Source: an uncultured Lachnospiraceae bacterium (GTDB taxonomy: Bacteria > Bacillota > Clostridia > Lachnospirales > Lachnospiraceae). From it: a DNA stretch of 64,000 bases. Below the pieces are notes generated by a model that saw nothing but the letters and a program-made list of their open reading frames with translations, searched no databases and was not told the DNA's origin. Position 1 is the stretch's first letter; every line of letters begins with the position of its first letter. This document shows positions 1 through 7,883 of this stretch, piece by piece. Made by a program: the position numbers and the translations under genes. The stretch lies in assembly GCA_947586255.1 (NCBI GenBank), contig CANPXP010000003.1, forward strand, positions 1 through 64,000, given 5' to 3'.

Positions 1-500
1 AAGTACACCCGCTCATGGAGCCTTGTCGCCGCTGTCCACTGCCCTGTTCCCTCATAGTACACGATGGGCAGAACCGGAGGATAGCAGAAGCCCTTCGTCT
101 TGCTGATGCCTTCCTGCTTTCTCTCCTGTCTTTTCTCGTAGTCTTCCCAGATGAACACTACATATCTGAGTATCTGCATGACTACATTATAATCCACATC
201 CGACTTATGTTCAATAAGTGAAACAAGATAAAACGGTATTTCACCATTATCTTTATGCTTCAGTCGGATGCGCTTCACCACGTCCGAGTTCCGCTCTTCC
301 GTGAACATGTGGACGAAGCATTCCGTCTCGTCCTCGATGTCTTCCGGCTGTACGTCCTTTAAGAGCGGGATATCCACATAGCCCCGCAAAAACTGCGCGC
401 AGAGGGTCGGATCCTCGAAGATGATCTTCGCAGAGCTGTCACGAAACTGTGTGTTCTGCTGCCCCTGTGCACTTTCGGTTTCATTTGTCTTCTGTGTCAC
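1..500 (-). CDS. Rpn family recombination-promoting nuclease / putative transposase, copy 1 (3' part outside window)
   Basis: The reading frame is open from a GTG at 500 to the window edge, giving about 166 residues. It is almost identical to the N-terminal half of the copies at 6360-7433 and 21101-22183 (for example KIIFEDPxLCAQFLRGYVD and LIEHKSDVDYNVVMQILRY). The GTG follows AGAGAGGTGCAA; the copy at 7433 uses ATG at the same codon. Rpn (YhgA-like, Transposase_31) proteins carry a PD-(D/E)XK nuclease fold, and E. coli members promote RecA-independent recombination. The E-HKSD stretch fits the catalytic core. The C-terminus cannot be judged because it lies outside the window. Confidence 0.8.
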   Translation of the reverse strand, partial: MTQKTNETESAQGQQNTQFRDSSAKIIFEDPTLCAQFLRGYVDIPLLKDVQPEDIEDETECFVHMFTEERNSDVVKRIRLKHKDNGEIPFYLVSLIEHKSDVDYNVVMQILRYVVFIWEDYEKRQERKQEGISKTKGFCYPPVLPIVYYEGTGQWTAATRLHERVY

Positions 501-823
501 TTGCACCTCTCTTTCCGCGTGGGAAAGAAGATACATTCAGTTTACAAAGAAACTTTGAAACGCCCATCCCACGCTCTGCTATACTATTGCCTGCTTCTCT
601 CGTTGGGATACTTACTCTGAAAACGAGAACTATCCATGTGTCAAAAGATTTCCGGCAGCAAGACCACTGCCGATAGCAACACTATAACAGATGCCTGCAG
701 AAATTGCAAGATATTTACGGTTCAAAAATTATTTTATTTCTGATATAAAGTACGAAATTGTCACGGTGCGCTTTTCAATACACTACTCTCGCTTACTAAG
801 AATTCATTACTACAATTTGTATT
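501..823. repeat. Conserved non-coding leader of Rpn copy 1
   Basis: There is no convincing gene in this stretch. About 650-767 is nearly the same as 7699-7819 and about 22319-22436, upstream of the other two Rpn copies. The shared block ends in (C)CTGATATAAAGT (740-751 here) followed by GAAATTGTCA. The block therefore travels with the gene, and its end matches the arms of the hairpins found downstream of copies 2 and 3. Confidence 0.65.
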
Positions 824-1393
824 TTATGATATAAATTTTACTACATCTTCCCTATTTACCGACTGCTTTCCCGCTGCCTTAGGATACCCCAGCGCAATCA
901 TATCCCACACGACATGATTTCCGGGGATATGCAATTCATCCATCTGTGCTTTCACAGCCGCCTCATCCTTTAAAGTCATAAGAATACCTGTCATCATTGA
1001 ACCAATTCCATAGGAATAAGCTGCCAGCACCATATTCTCCGCCGCACAGGATGCATCCTGACAGCCGTACGGATTTCTCAAATCATTCGATACCAGGATC
1101 AGGCATGCCGGATTTATGGGGCAACAAAAATCAAGACGCCTTTTCTCTGCGATTGCCGTAATCACTGCAAGAAGCGACTCTATCACAGCCCCCCCCCGAA
1201 CCACCGTAAACTTCCAGGTCTGCATATTGTGTCCGCTTGGCGCGTAATACCCCGCCTTTACGATTGCTTCCATTATTTCCTCCGGAATCTCTTCCTGTCG
1301 AAACGCAAATATATCCTTTCTGTTCATAATTGCCTGAACCATTGGCGTCATCGGCACGCCACTTTTATTCATATTTTCCGTAAGTTTCGTCAT
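824..1393 (-). CDS. Nitroreductase family protein (FMN-dependent), with a G9 tract
   Basis: This 189-residue protein is a nitroreductase-family flavoprotein. The N-terminal RKDIFAFRQEEIPEE and the APSGHNMQTWKFTVV block match the FMN-binding region of the family. It is a paralogue of the nitroreductase domain at the C-terminus of the upstream gene (residues about 505-681 there), so a tandem duplication is likely. A run of nine G (1189-1197) encodes Gly67-Gly68 with parts of Arg66 and Ala69; the fused paralogue has no such run. The gene is last in the 6196-to-824 operon, 19 bases after its neighbour. Family members reduce nitro compounds or oxidise carrier-bound intermediates; the operon suggests the second, by inference. 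Confidence 0.85.
   Translation of the reverse strand: MTKLTENMNKSGVPMTPMVQAIMNRKDIFAFRQEEIPEEIMEAIVKAGYYAPSGHNMQTWKFTVVRGGAVIESLLAVITAIAEKRRLDFCCPINPACLILVSNDLRNPYGCQDASCAAENMVLAAYSYGIGSMMTGILMTLKDEAAVKAQMDELHIPGNHVVWDMIALGYPKAAGKQSVNREDVVKFIS
1189..1197 (-). repeat. Poly-G tract (9 G) in the nitroreductase gene
   Basis: Nine consecutive G on the coding strand span codons 66-69 (CGG GGG GGG GCT). The length is in frame. A change of one base would truncate the protein in its first half. Confidence 0.9.
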
Positions 1394-1412
1394 AACATAT
1401 CCTTTCTGCCTG

Positions 1413-3458
1413 TCACAGCCATTCTACAACATCCGCGTTCTTTGCCAGCAGTACGCCTTCCGCTGTCGGATACCCCAGAGCGATTGTGCTCCATACGATG
1501 TGGGTCTCCGGAATATGCAACTCATCGAGCATCGTTTTGGCCGGTTCAGCATCCCTCAGCTTCATCAGCGCGTTGATCCACACGGAACCCAACCCATAAG
1601 AATGCGCCGCCAGCATGATATTCTCCGCTGCACAGGAAGCATCCTGACAGCCGTCTTGATTCCTTTTGTCATTGGAAACCAGAATCAGGCAGACCGGATT
1701 CTCGAATCCGTAAAAATAAACCCCGTTCTCGCGCGCCGTCTTCTCCATGACATCCCTGATATGCGCAATCGTTTCCGGCGTCTGCACGACAGTAAACTTC
1801 CAGGTCTGCATATTATGTCCGCTCGGCGCATGATACCCTGCTTTGATTAGTACTTCCAAAATTTCCTCCGGGATCTGCTGGTCCGTAAATTTACGAATAC
1901 TTCTCCTGGTCAGGATTGTCTGCACGACCGGATTAATCAAGGATTCCCGGCCGTGGGAATCCCACAATGAACGCAGCGAACGGCGATCTACCTTCTTCAT
2001 ACTGTTTCTCGGCAGCTCCGCCACCTGGATAAATTCCTGCGGCACCTTATATTTCTCCAGCCGCGTGTGCAGATACTCCTTAAAATCCTCCAGTCTGAAT
2101 CCCTCTCCGCTGACCACATAATACATCGCCGGAATAAAACCGAGTACTTTCTCCGGATCGGGCACGCCGATACACGCACATTCAGCGATACCCGCATATT
2201 CTCCCGCGATGTTCTCCACTTCTACCGGCGATACCTTTTCGCCGCCGACATTGATGATATCGTCCGCCCGGCCCAGCATATAGACAAAACCGTCCGCATC
2301 CGTATATACCATATCTCCGGTGATAAGCCATCCGTCTCTTATACTCTGGGCCGTCTCCTCCGGGCGGTGCCAGTATCCGGACATTTGCATATTCCCCTTC
2401 AGCGCCATGCGTCCGGGCTGCGCCCTGTCGCCTGCCGTTTCCGTGCCGTCCTCCGCCAGCGTACGTATCTGAATCCCATCCAACGGTTTCCCGATCGCCG
2501 CTTCGCGCCCCGGCACCGTCAGAGCTTCTCTCACATTCAAAAACAGCGCACCACCTGTTTCGGTGCTGCCCCAGGTGTTGTGAATTTCTACAGTCGGGAG
2601 TTCCCTGCACAAACGTTTTCGCTGCTCTACAGACAAGGAACCAGCCGATACCTCTATATATCTGAATCTGCCCATAATTTTCGCAAATTGTTCCTGCATC
2701 TGCCTCGAGATCGTCTCCACAGATGCCGGTACAATAGCAATCGCTGTACAGCCATAGCGTTCCATATTGTTCTCAATCTCTTTGGCAAACGTAAAGCCGT
2801 TCTGCAGTACCACAGTTGCCCCCAATGCGAGCGCCGCTCTGAATACTCGCAGCGCAAAAGAATGATTCAGCGGAAGCGGAAGAAGCACAATGTCATTACT
2901 TTCCATCGGTGTACCGTCAACAGTATTCTTCCAGATATGGTATACCGCTCTATAGGTCAACATTGCGCCTTTCGGTTTCCCTGTTGTCCCGGATGTATAG
3001 ATAATTTCTGCGATCTCCTCCTCTTTGGGCATCACATATTTTGCATCATCATTTCCGTGGCCCGGATCACATTCCACCCTCTGAAAAAGATTCTTTGCAG
3101 AACATGTCCTGCACTTTTCCTCCACCACCTGATTCCGCCTGTCTGTCAGAAATAAAACCGCTTCTGTATCCTCATATAAAAATATTACATTTTCCGGCGT
3201 GGCATTTTTGTCCACAAAGACAACCACCGCCCCTATATACTGAATTCCCAGATAAAGCGCAGCCATCTCCGGCTTAGATACTGCAGACAGCATCACCCTG
3301 TCTCCCCGCTTTATTCCCATCCCGCGTAATGCGACAGCGATACCGCGTATTCTGCCGCGCAGTTCTCCATAAGACACCGCTGTATCCTTGAAGCAGACCG
3401 CCGGCTTGTCCGGTATCGTCTCACCATAAGACAAAACTTGTTCCACTAAAGTTTTCAT
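1413..3458 (-). CDS. AMP-dependent acyl/amino-acid ligase fused to a nitroreductase domain
   Basis: The protein has 681 residues. Residues about 1-500 form an adenylating enzyme: P-loop YTSGTTGKPKGAML, HNTWGSTETGG, the GDMVYTDADGFVYMLGRADD block and a C-terminal lysine in NSMKKVDRRSL. Residues about 505-681 form a complete nitroreductase domain (RRSIRKF, APSGHNMQTWKF). The ATG at 3458 is preferred because AGGGAG lies seven bases upstream; the ATG nine codons earlier has no such site. An acyl carrier protein gene lies just upstream, so the ligase probably loads it as DltA loads DltC. The fused flavin domain may then oxidise the tethered group; this is inference and the substrate is unknown. 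Confidence 0.85.
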   Translation of the reverse strand: MKTLVEQVLSYGETIPDKPAVCFKDTAVSYGELRGRIRGIAVALRGMGIKRGDRVMLSAVSKPEMAALYLGIQYIGAVVVFVDKNATPENVIFLYEDTEAVLFLTDRRNQVVEEKCRTCSAKNLFQRVECDPGHGNDDAKYVMPKEEEIAEIIYTSGTTGKPKGAMLTYRAVYHIWKNTVDGTPMESNDIVLLPLPLNHSFALRVFRAALALGATVVLQNGFTFAKEIENNMERYGCTAIAIVPASVETISRQMQEQFAKIMGRFRYIEVSAGSLSVEQRKRLCRELPTVEIHNTWGSTETGGALFLNVREALTVPGREAAIGKPLDGIQIRTLAEDGTETAGDRAQPGRMALKGNMQMSGYWHRPEETAQSIRDGWLITGDMVYTDADGFVYMLGRADDIINVGGEKVSPVEVENIAGEYAGIAECACIGVPDPEKVLGFIPAMYYVVSGEGFRLEDFKEYLHTRLEKYKVPQEFIQVAELPRNSMKKVDRRSLRSLWDSHGRESLINPVVQTILTRRSIRKFTDQQIPEEILEVLIKAGYHAPSGHNMQTWKFTVVQTPETIAHIRDVMEKTARENGVYFYGFENPVCLILVSNDKRNQDGCQDASCAAENIMLAAHSYGLGSVWINALMKLRDAEPAKTMLDELHIPETHIVWSTIALGYPTAEGVLLAKNADVVEWL

Positions 3459-3503
3459 TATATTCTCCCTTTTATCCAGACCCATAGGCGATCACAATCA
3501 TTC

Positions 3504-3731
3504 CTATGCCTGCAACCTTTCCACCATTTTGGCAAGGCCGGAAATGGAATTGAAATTTTCCTCAATAATCTCCTCATAGGGAATCGTAATGCCAAATTCC
3601 ATTGTCAGCGTGGCAATGATTCCCGTAATCGTCAGGGAATCCAATATACCATCATCCACCAGCTCATTAGAAGCGGTAAAATCCACCTCTGGAAACTCCT
3701 CCGACAGCACCTTCAAAACTCTTTCTTCCAT
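3504..3731 (-). CDS. Acyl carrier protein (DltC-like)
   Basis: This 75-residue acidic protein has the carrier-protein motif DGILDSLTITG; Ser32 is the expected phosphopantetheine attachment site. It lies between the MBOAT acyltransferase (upstream) and the adenylating enzyme (downstream), the set of parts that DltB, DltC and DltA provide in D-alanylation of teichoic acid. The acyl group is unknown. Being encoded beside a dedicated ligase argues against a role in general fatty acid synthesis. Confidence 0.88.
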   Translation of the reverse strand: MEERVLKVLSEEFPEVDFTASNELVDDGILDSLTITGIIATLTMEFGITIPYEEIIEENFNSISGLAKMVERLQA

Positions 3732-3770
3732 AACTTATCCCTCCCTGTTTCTTCAATAAAAATTTTTTAT

Positions 3771-5351
3771 TTAAAATTGACCGTAAACAAAATTAACCGC
3801 ATTGTATCCCGGTCCATAGATACCGAAAATGATAATGGCAAAAATGGCGGCATAATAAATCGCCCAACGAATCACGATGTTTTTTCGCGCAATACCTTCC
3901 CGCACAGACCCCCGCTCCTGCCAGATACTGATCTGCCTGATCAAGAGCAGCGAAAGCACCGCCAGACATAAATTCCGATAATTCAAACCCAGGGTATATA
4001 ATGTTCCATCCCAGAGGATCCATGGATTAAAGCTCTTAAAGATCTGGCGGATCATCTGCCATGTCGCATGAAGCGAGCCCGGAACCGTAATCAGCCTGCC
4101 TACCGTAAACACGCAAAAGGTCCTGACCATCTGAAAATACGAATATCCTCTTGACTCCATATTGATATGCAGCAGTTCAGCCAACTTTTTATATTTAGCC
4201 GCAAAAAGAGTGGCACTGGTAATAATCGTCCCATAGTACAGACCCCAGGCCACATAATTCCAACCCGTTCCGTGCCACACGCCTGTCAGCACCCACACAG
4301 TCATCAGCGGAATAATCGTATTCAGATTTTTAGCTACCTTCCTGCCAAATTTCTCCTTCACTTTCGAAATTAATTTGATCAGCCAGGGCGAAGTCGCCGT
4401 CGGCATATACACATAATCTTTGAACCAAGTCCCCAGCGTCATGTGCCACCTTCGCCAAAATTCCGCCGTACTCTTTGAAAAAAATGGATGGTTAAAATTC
4501 TCATCCAACTCTATGCCAAAAATCTGCGATGTTCCTCTTACGATATCCACGCATCCCGAAAAATCTGCATATATCTGAAAGGAACAGAAAATCAAAGTGA
4601 TAACCAAAACCAGCCCCTCATAGGCGCCTATGTCTCCCAGAACATGCCCCGTAAAAATTGCCAGCCTGTCCGCAATAACCATTTTCTTGAAATAACCGTA
4701 CAGCATAAGCTGTATACCAAAGCACACCCTGTGATAATCAAACCGATTTTCTCTCGTAAACTGCGGCAAGAGTTTCTGATATCTGGCGATCGGCCCCTGC
4801 ACAATCTGCGGAAAATAAAATACGCACAGCGCAAACTGAAAATAATTGGATATATACTTTGTCTTTCTCCAATAAACGTCCAATAAATATCCCAACGAGG
4901 AAAAAGTATAATAAGATACACCCAGTGGAACTATCACTTCCCAAGTAATCCTGTCACCCCTTGTCACCCTTGCGATACAGTCCAGCAATGATCCGAAGAA
5001 CTTACAGTATCCTAAAAATCCCACTACGATAACAATTGTCGGAAGCAACAAATAATTCCGGCACTTTCTTTTACATGCTGCCATATATGCTGCCTTTTCT
5101 TTTCCGGACAGCAGCTTGTCCTGCGCCTCCTTTTCCGCCCGATCATATAACCCGGTCATCCCCTTCGAGGAGAGCCAGATGAGCAGTGAACTGACCAAAA
5201 CAAACGGAAGCGCTTTTATGCCTCCTGCTAAAATATAAAACACGATACTGGAAATCAAAAGAATTCCCCACCGCATTTTAGATGGATACACATAATAGAG
5301 CGCCACACACAGTATCAAAAATATAATATAGTACAGTGAATTATATTGCAT
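3771..5351 (-). CDS. MBOAT family membrane O-acyltransferase (DltB/AlgI-like)
   Basis: The 526-residue protein has many hydrophobic segments and the MBOAT signature: a conserved histidine in LTGVWHGTGWNYVAWG, plus QIVQGPIARY and YADFSGCVDIVRG. The ATG at 5351 follows GGGAGAGAG and is preferred to the ATG 15 bases earlier. MBOAT proteins of this type move an acyl group from a carrier across the membrane onto a cell-surface polymer. The carrier protein and ligase genes follow directly, so it is probably the transferase of a surface-glycan acylation system. Confidence 0.9.
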   Translation of the reverse strand: MQYNSLYYIIFLILCVALYYVYPSKMRWGILLISSIVFYILAGGIKALPFVLVSSLLIWLSSKGMTGLYDRAEKEAQDKLLSGKEKAAYMAACKRKCRNYLLLPTIVIVVGFLGYCKFFGSLLDCIARVTRGDRITWEVIVPLGVSYYTFSSLGYLLDVYWRKTKYISNYFQFALCVFYFPQIVQGPIARYQKLLPQFTRENRFDYHRVCFGIQLMLYGYFKKMVIADRLAIFTGHVLGDIGAYEGLVLVITLIFCSFQIYADFSGCVDIVRGTSQIFGIELDENFNHPFFSKSTAEFWRRWHMTLGTWFKDYVYMPTATSPWLIKLISKVKEKFGRKVAKNLNTIIPLMTVWVLTGVWHGTGWNYVAWGLYYGTIITSATLFAAKYKKLAELLHINMESRGYSYFQMVRTFCVFTVGRLITVPGSLHATWQMIRQIFKSFNPWILWDGTLYTLGLNYRNLCLAVLSLLLIRQISIWQERGSVREGIARKNIVIRWAIYYAAIFAIIIFGIYGPGYNAVNFVYGQF

Positions 5352-5386
5352 TTTTCTCTCTCCCAACCATCAATCATAACAGCCTG

Positions 5387-6196
5387 TCAGTTCCTGTAAA
5401 TATAGGCATCTATTGTATCCACCACTTTCGCCCCAAGCTGCATATGCAGATTAATCGACGCCACATTAGCGCTTGAAATATCTCCAACATACCTCCGGTA
5501 CTTATTTTCAAAAGCGCTTTCCGAGCCAAGCTGCAACATGCTCTTATAGAGCGGCACCGCTGCCATTTTCCCTTTCATCCCCGGAAGCGTCGCTCCCAAT
5601 ATGTTCTCAAAACAGTTCTTGTCTCTGTTCTCCCTGATTACGGTAAAACCAAGAAGTTCCTGCCGGTGAACAGCCTTTATCACCGGATAGTTTTTTTCGT
5701 TAAATTCCTTCAAATAAGACGCTATAACATGATTGGCAACGTTCTGGTCAAAGCGCTGCTCCAGATGAAATCTCCGATCGGTTGTATAGGCCTCACATGC
5801 CAGCCGATACATTTCTTCTGTATACTCATCCGATAAGCTTATCGAAATCTCCCCCCCCCTTACAGGAATATCGATATCATTCAAAAAGCTGCCGGAATTA
5901 TCCTTCAAGAAAATTTCAACCCGCAAAATTCTGTCGTGAAAACGAAAGCCGTTCTCCAATAACTCTGCTATCCTGATATCATCCGTACTTTTCACCTGCT
6001 GTATATTGTACTTCTCCGTACAGTCCTGCAAGTATGCATCACAGTTGGCAATCACGCATTTTTCACCTTCAAACTGAATGTATCTGACAGAACCGCTATT
6101 TTCTTTTCTCTTTAAAATCAGGCAGGCGTCAATGGGAAGTCTCTTTTTCTCAGCTTCCTTCAGCGTCGTGTTGTGCACGGTTATGTACTCCTCCAT
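5387..6196 (-). CDS. GNAT family N-acyltransferase (WecD-like), with a G9 tract
   Basis: This 269-residue protein has a GNAT-like C-terminal half. The RRFHLEQRFDQNVANHVIAS stretch resembles the RF-x-A region of WecD-type sugar N-acetyltransferases, and SSANVASINLHMQLGAKVV matches the last GNAT motif (N-x-A-x-x-L-x-x-x-LGA). The N-terminal half is not recognised. Nine G at 5851-5859 encode RGGE at codons 113-116, so the gene is intact now but open to slippage. It starts the operon that continues with the MBOAT gene 35 bases on. The acceptor is unknown, probably an amino-sugar. Confidence 0.75.
   Translation of the reverse strand: MEEYITVHNTTLKEAEKKRLPIDACLILKRKENSGSVRYIQFEGEKCVIANCDAYLQDCTEKYNIQQVKSTDDIRIAELLENGFRFHDRILRVEIFLKDNSGSFLNDIDIPVRGGEISISLSDEYTEEMYRLACEAYTTDRRFHLEQRFDQNVANHVIASYLKEFNEKNYPVIKAVHRQELLGFTVIRENRDKNCFENILGATLPGMKGKMAAVPLYKSMLQLGSESAFENKYRRYVGDISSANVASINLHMQLGAKVVDTIDAYIYRN
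5851..5859 (-). repeat. Poly-G tract (9 G) in the GNAT gene
   Basis: The codons read AGG GGG GGG GAG, in frame at nine G. The tract lies ahead of the GNAT core, so a one-base slip would remove the catalytic half. Confidence 0.9.
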
Positions 6197-6262
6197 GATA
6201 ATCTCCAGCCCCGCTTCCTTTATAAGTCTTTTTTATTGCGGGCGACCTCACTTTTCACTAAT

Positions 6263-6312
6263 AAAACTCCTGATATAAAGTCATCACTTTCACACTTTAT
6301 ATCAGGAGTTTT
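6263..6312 (-). terminator. Perfect 19-bp stem-loop at the 3' end of Rpn element 2
   Basis: The arms AAAACTCCTGATATAAAGT (6263-6281) and their exact reverse complement (6294-6312) flank a 12-base loop. It lies about 50 bases beyond the Rpn stop and ends in TTTT on the minus strand, so it may act as a terminator. The same arms occur at 20946-20992, and their inner 13 bases recur at the far end of the Rpn units (7790-7802), so it may also be an element end. Confidence 0.75.
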
Positions 6313-6359
6313 GATTTCATGTTGTATTAATGTTCGTTTGTGAGATTGATCCGCTAAAT

Positions 6360-7433
6360 CTACCAGTATTTCTGCGCTGTTGCAAGCGCATCGTCCCCGC
6401 TCATACCACACTGGGCAGCCAACTGTTCTGCTGCCATCTCTACGGTGCCCTGCATTCCTTTTACCGTTTGCACGATTCCGCGGATGCGACCTTCTTTTCT
6501 TCCTTCTTTTCTTCCTTCTTTTCTTCCTTTTTTTATGCCTTCTTTCAGTCCCTCCGCCTTAGCTTCCCGCCTCGCCGCCTGCACATCATATCCCTGAAAG
6601 TTCGCAAATAACTCGCCCACCTTGCGCTCCTTCACCTGATCCGCAAACCGCCGCGCCTCTTCTCCCGGCACGTTCAGCCTGCCCAACAGGATTTCCACTA
6701 CCTGACCTATAATTCCCAGCAGATACTCAGGCGTCTGCGCCGTCACCCTCTCCAGGTATTCCTGCGGCACCTCCCTCTGCAGAACAGCGAAGTCCGCCGT
6801 CTTCTGCAGGCGGTTCAGCATCATCACGATGGAGAGTTCGTCTTCCTTCTCCATCAGCATCCGGTTGCTGTACCGGTTCAGCTGCACCATAAGGCAGCGA
6901 TAATCGGGAATGTAATCACCCAGCACATCGCTTAAGTACACCCGCTCATGGAGCCTTGTCGCCGCTGTCCACTGCCCTGTTCCCTCATAGTACACGATGG
7001 GCAGAACCGGTGGATAGCGGAATCCCTTCGTCTTGCTGACGCCTTCCTGCTTTCTCTCCCGCTCCTTTTCGTAGTCTTCCCAGATGAACACTATATATCT
7101 GAGTATCTGCATGACTACATTATAATCCACATCCGACTTATGTTCAATAAGCGAAACAAGATAAAACGGTATTTCACCATTGTCTTTATCCTTCAGCCGG
7201 ATGCGTTTCACCACGTCTGAGTTCCGCTCTTCCGTGAACATGTGGACGAAGCGTTCCGTCTCGTCCTCGATGTCTTCCGGCTGTACGTCCTTTAGGAGCG
7301 GGATATCCACGTAGCCCCGCAGGAACTGCGCGCATAAGATTGGATCCTCGAAAATGATCTTCGCGGAGCTGTCGCGAATCTGTGTGTTCTGCTGCTCCTG
7401 TGCACTTTTCGTTTCATTTGTCTTCTGTGACAT
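6360..7433 (-). CDS. Rpn family recombination-promoting nuclease / putative transposase, copy 2
   Basis: The protein has 357 residues. The N-terminal two thirds match the Rpn/Transposase_31 family, with the PD-(D/E)XK-like core around EIPFYLVSLIEHKSDVD and the conserved LPIVYYEG. The C-terminus is a charged tail of GRKE repeats from 12-bp DNA repeats. The ATG at 7433 is chosen because AGAGAGGTG stands just upstream; a longer frame to 7532 exists but lacks a good site. The unit, with its leader and hairpin, lies between the acylation operon and the glycan genes. Family members are linked to RecA-independent recombination; activity here is untested. Confidence 0.85.
   Translation of the reverse strand: MSQKTNETKSAQEQQNTQIRDSSAKIIFEDPILCAQFLRGYVDIPLLKDVQPEDIEDETERFVHMFTEERNSDVVKRIRLKDKDNGEIPFYLVSLIEHKSDVDYNVVMQILRYIVFIWEDYEKERERKQEGVSKTKGFRYPPVLPIVYYEGTGQWTAATRLHERVYLSDVLGDYIPDYRCLMVQLNRYSNRMLMEKEDELSIVMMLNRLQKTADFAVLQREVPQEYLERVTAQTPEYLLGIIGQVVEILLGRLNVPGEEARRFADQVKERKVGELFANFQGYDVQAARREAKAEGLKEGIKKGRKEGRKEGRKEGRIRGIVQTVKGMQGTVEMAAEQLAAQCGMSGDDALATAQKYW
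6491..6526 (-). repeat. 12-bp tandem repeat (3 exact copies) in the Rpn C-terminal tail
   Basis: The plus-strand unit CTTCTTTTCTTC occurs three times, followed by a decayed fourth copy. It encodes repeated GRKE. The unit is a multiple of three bases, so copy-number change alters tail length without breaking the frame. Copies at 21101-22183 have a different tail. Confidence 0.85.
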
Positions 7434-7883
7434 CTGCACCTCTCTTTCCGCATGGGAAAAACGAAATGCCAACTGTCCAGAAGATTTGCTTACACGGTCA
7501 CTTCCTGAAAAAAACGCCTGCTGCCGCAACACTTACGCCCATCCCACGCTCTGTTATACTGTTGTCTGTTTCTTTCGTTGGGATACCTGCTCATATTTGA
7601 TGTGGAGATAAAAAACATCTCCTGAGATGATTTTCATCTCCCGAGCCCGATTCCTGTGACGAAACGGCTAGATATGTATGAAAGATCATATCCACCGTAT
7701 TTCCGGCAGCAAGACCACTGCCGATAGCAACACTATAACAGATACATGCAGGGATTGCAAGCGCTTTATGGTACAAAAATCATTTTATTCCTGATATAAA
7801 GTATGAAATTGTCAAGGTTCTCTTGTGTCAATATGCATCTATATCTACAATTATCTTGTAATAACCTCCACCTTTTCTTACGC
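7434..7883. repeat. Non-coding leader of Rpn copy 2
   Basis: This 450-base stretch has no supported gene. Its outer part (about 7699-7819) is shared with the leaders of copies 1 and 3 and contains CCTGATATAAAGT at 7790-7802. The middle (about 7595-7690) differs from copy 1 and contains small inverted repeats such as CATCTCCTGAGATG. A promoter for the Rpn gene is expected here but was not pinned down. Confidence 0.55.

Noticed and set aside
2067-3155. Plus-strand open frame of 362 codons
   Set aside because: It lies opposite the ligase-nitroreductase gene, with no start signal or domain.
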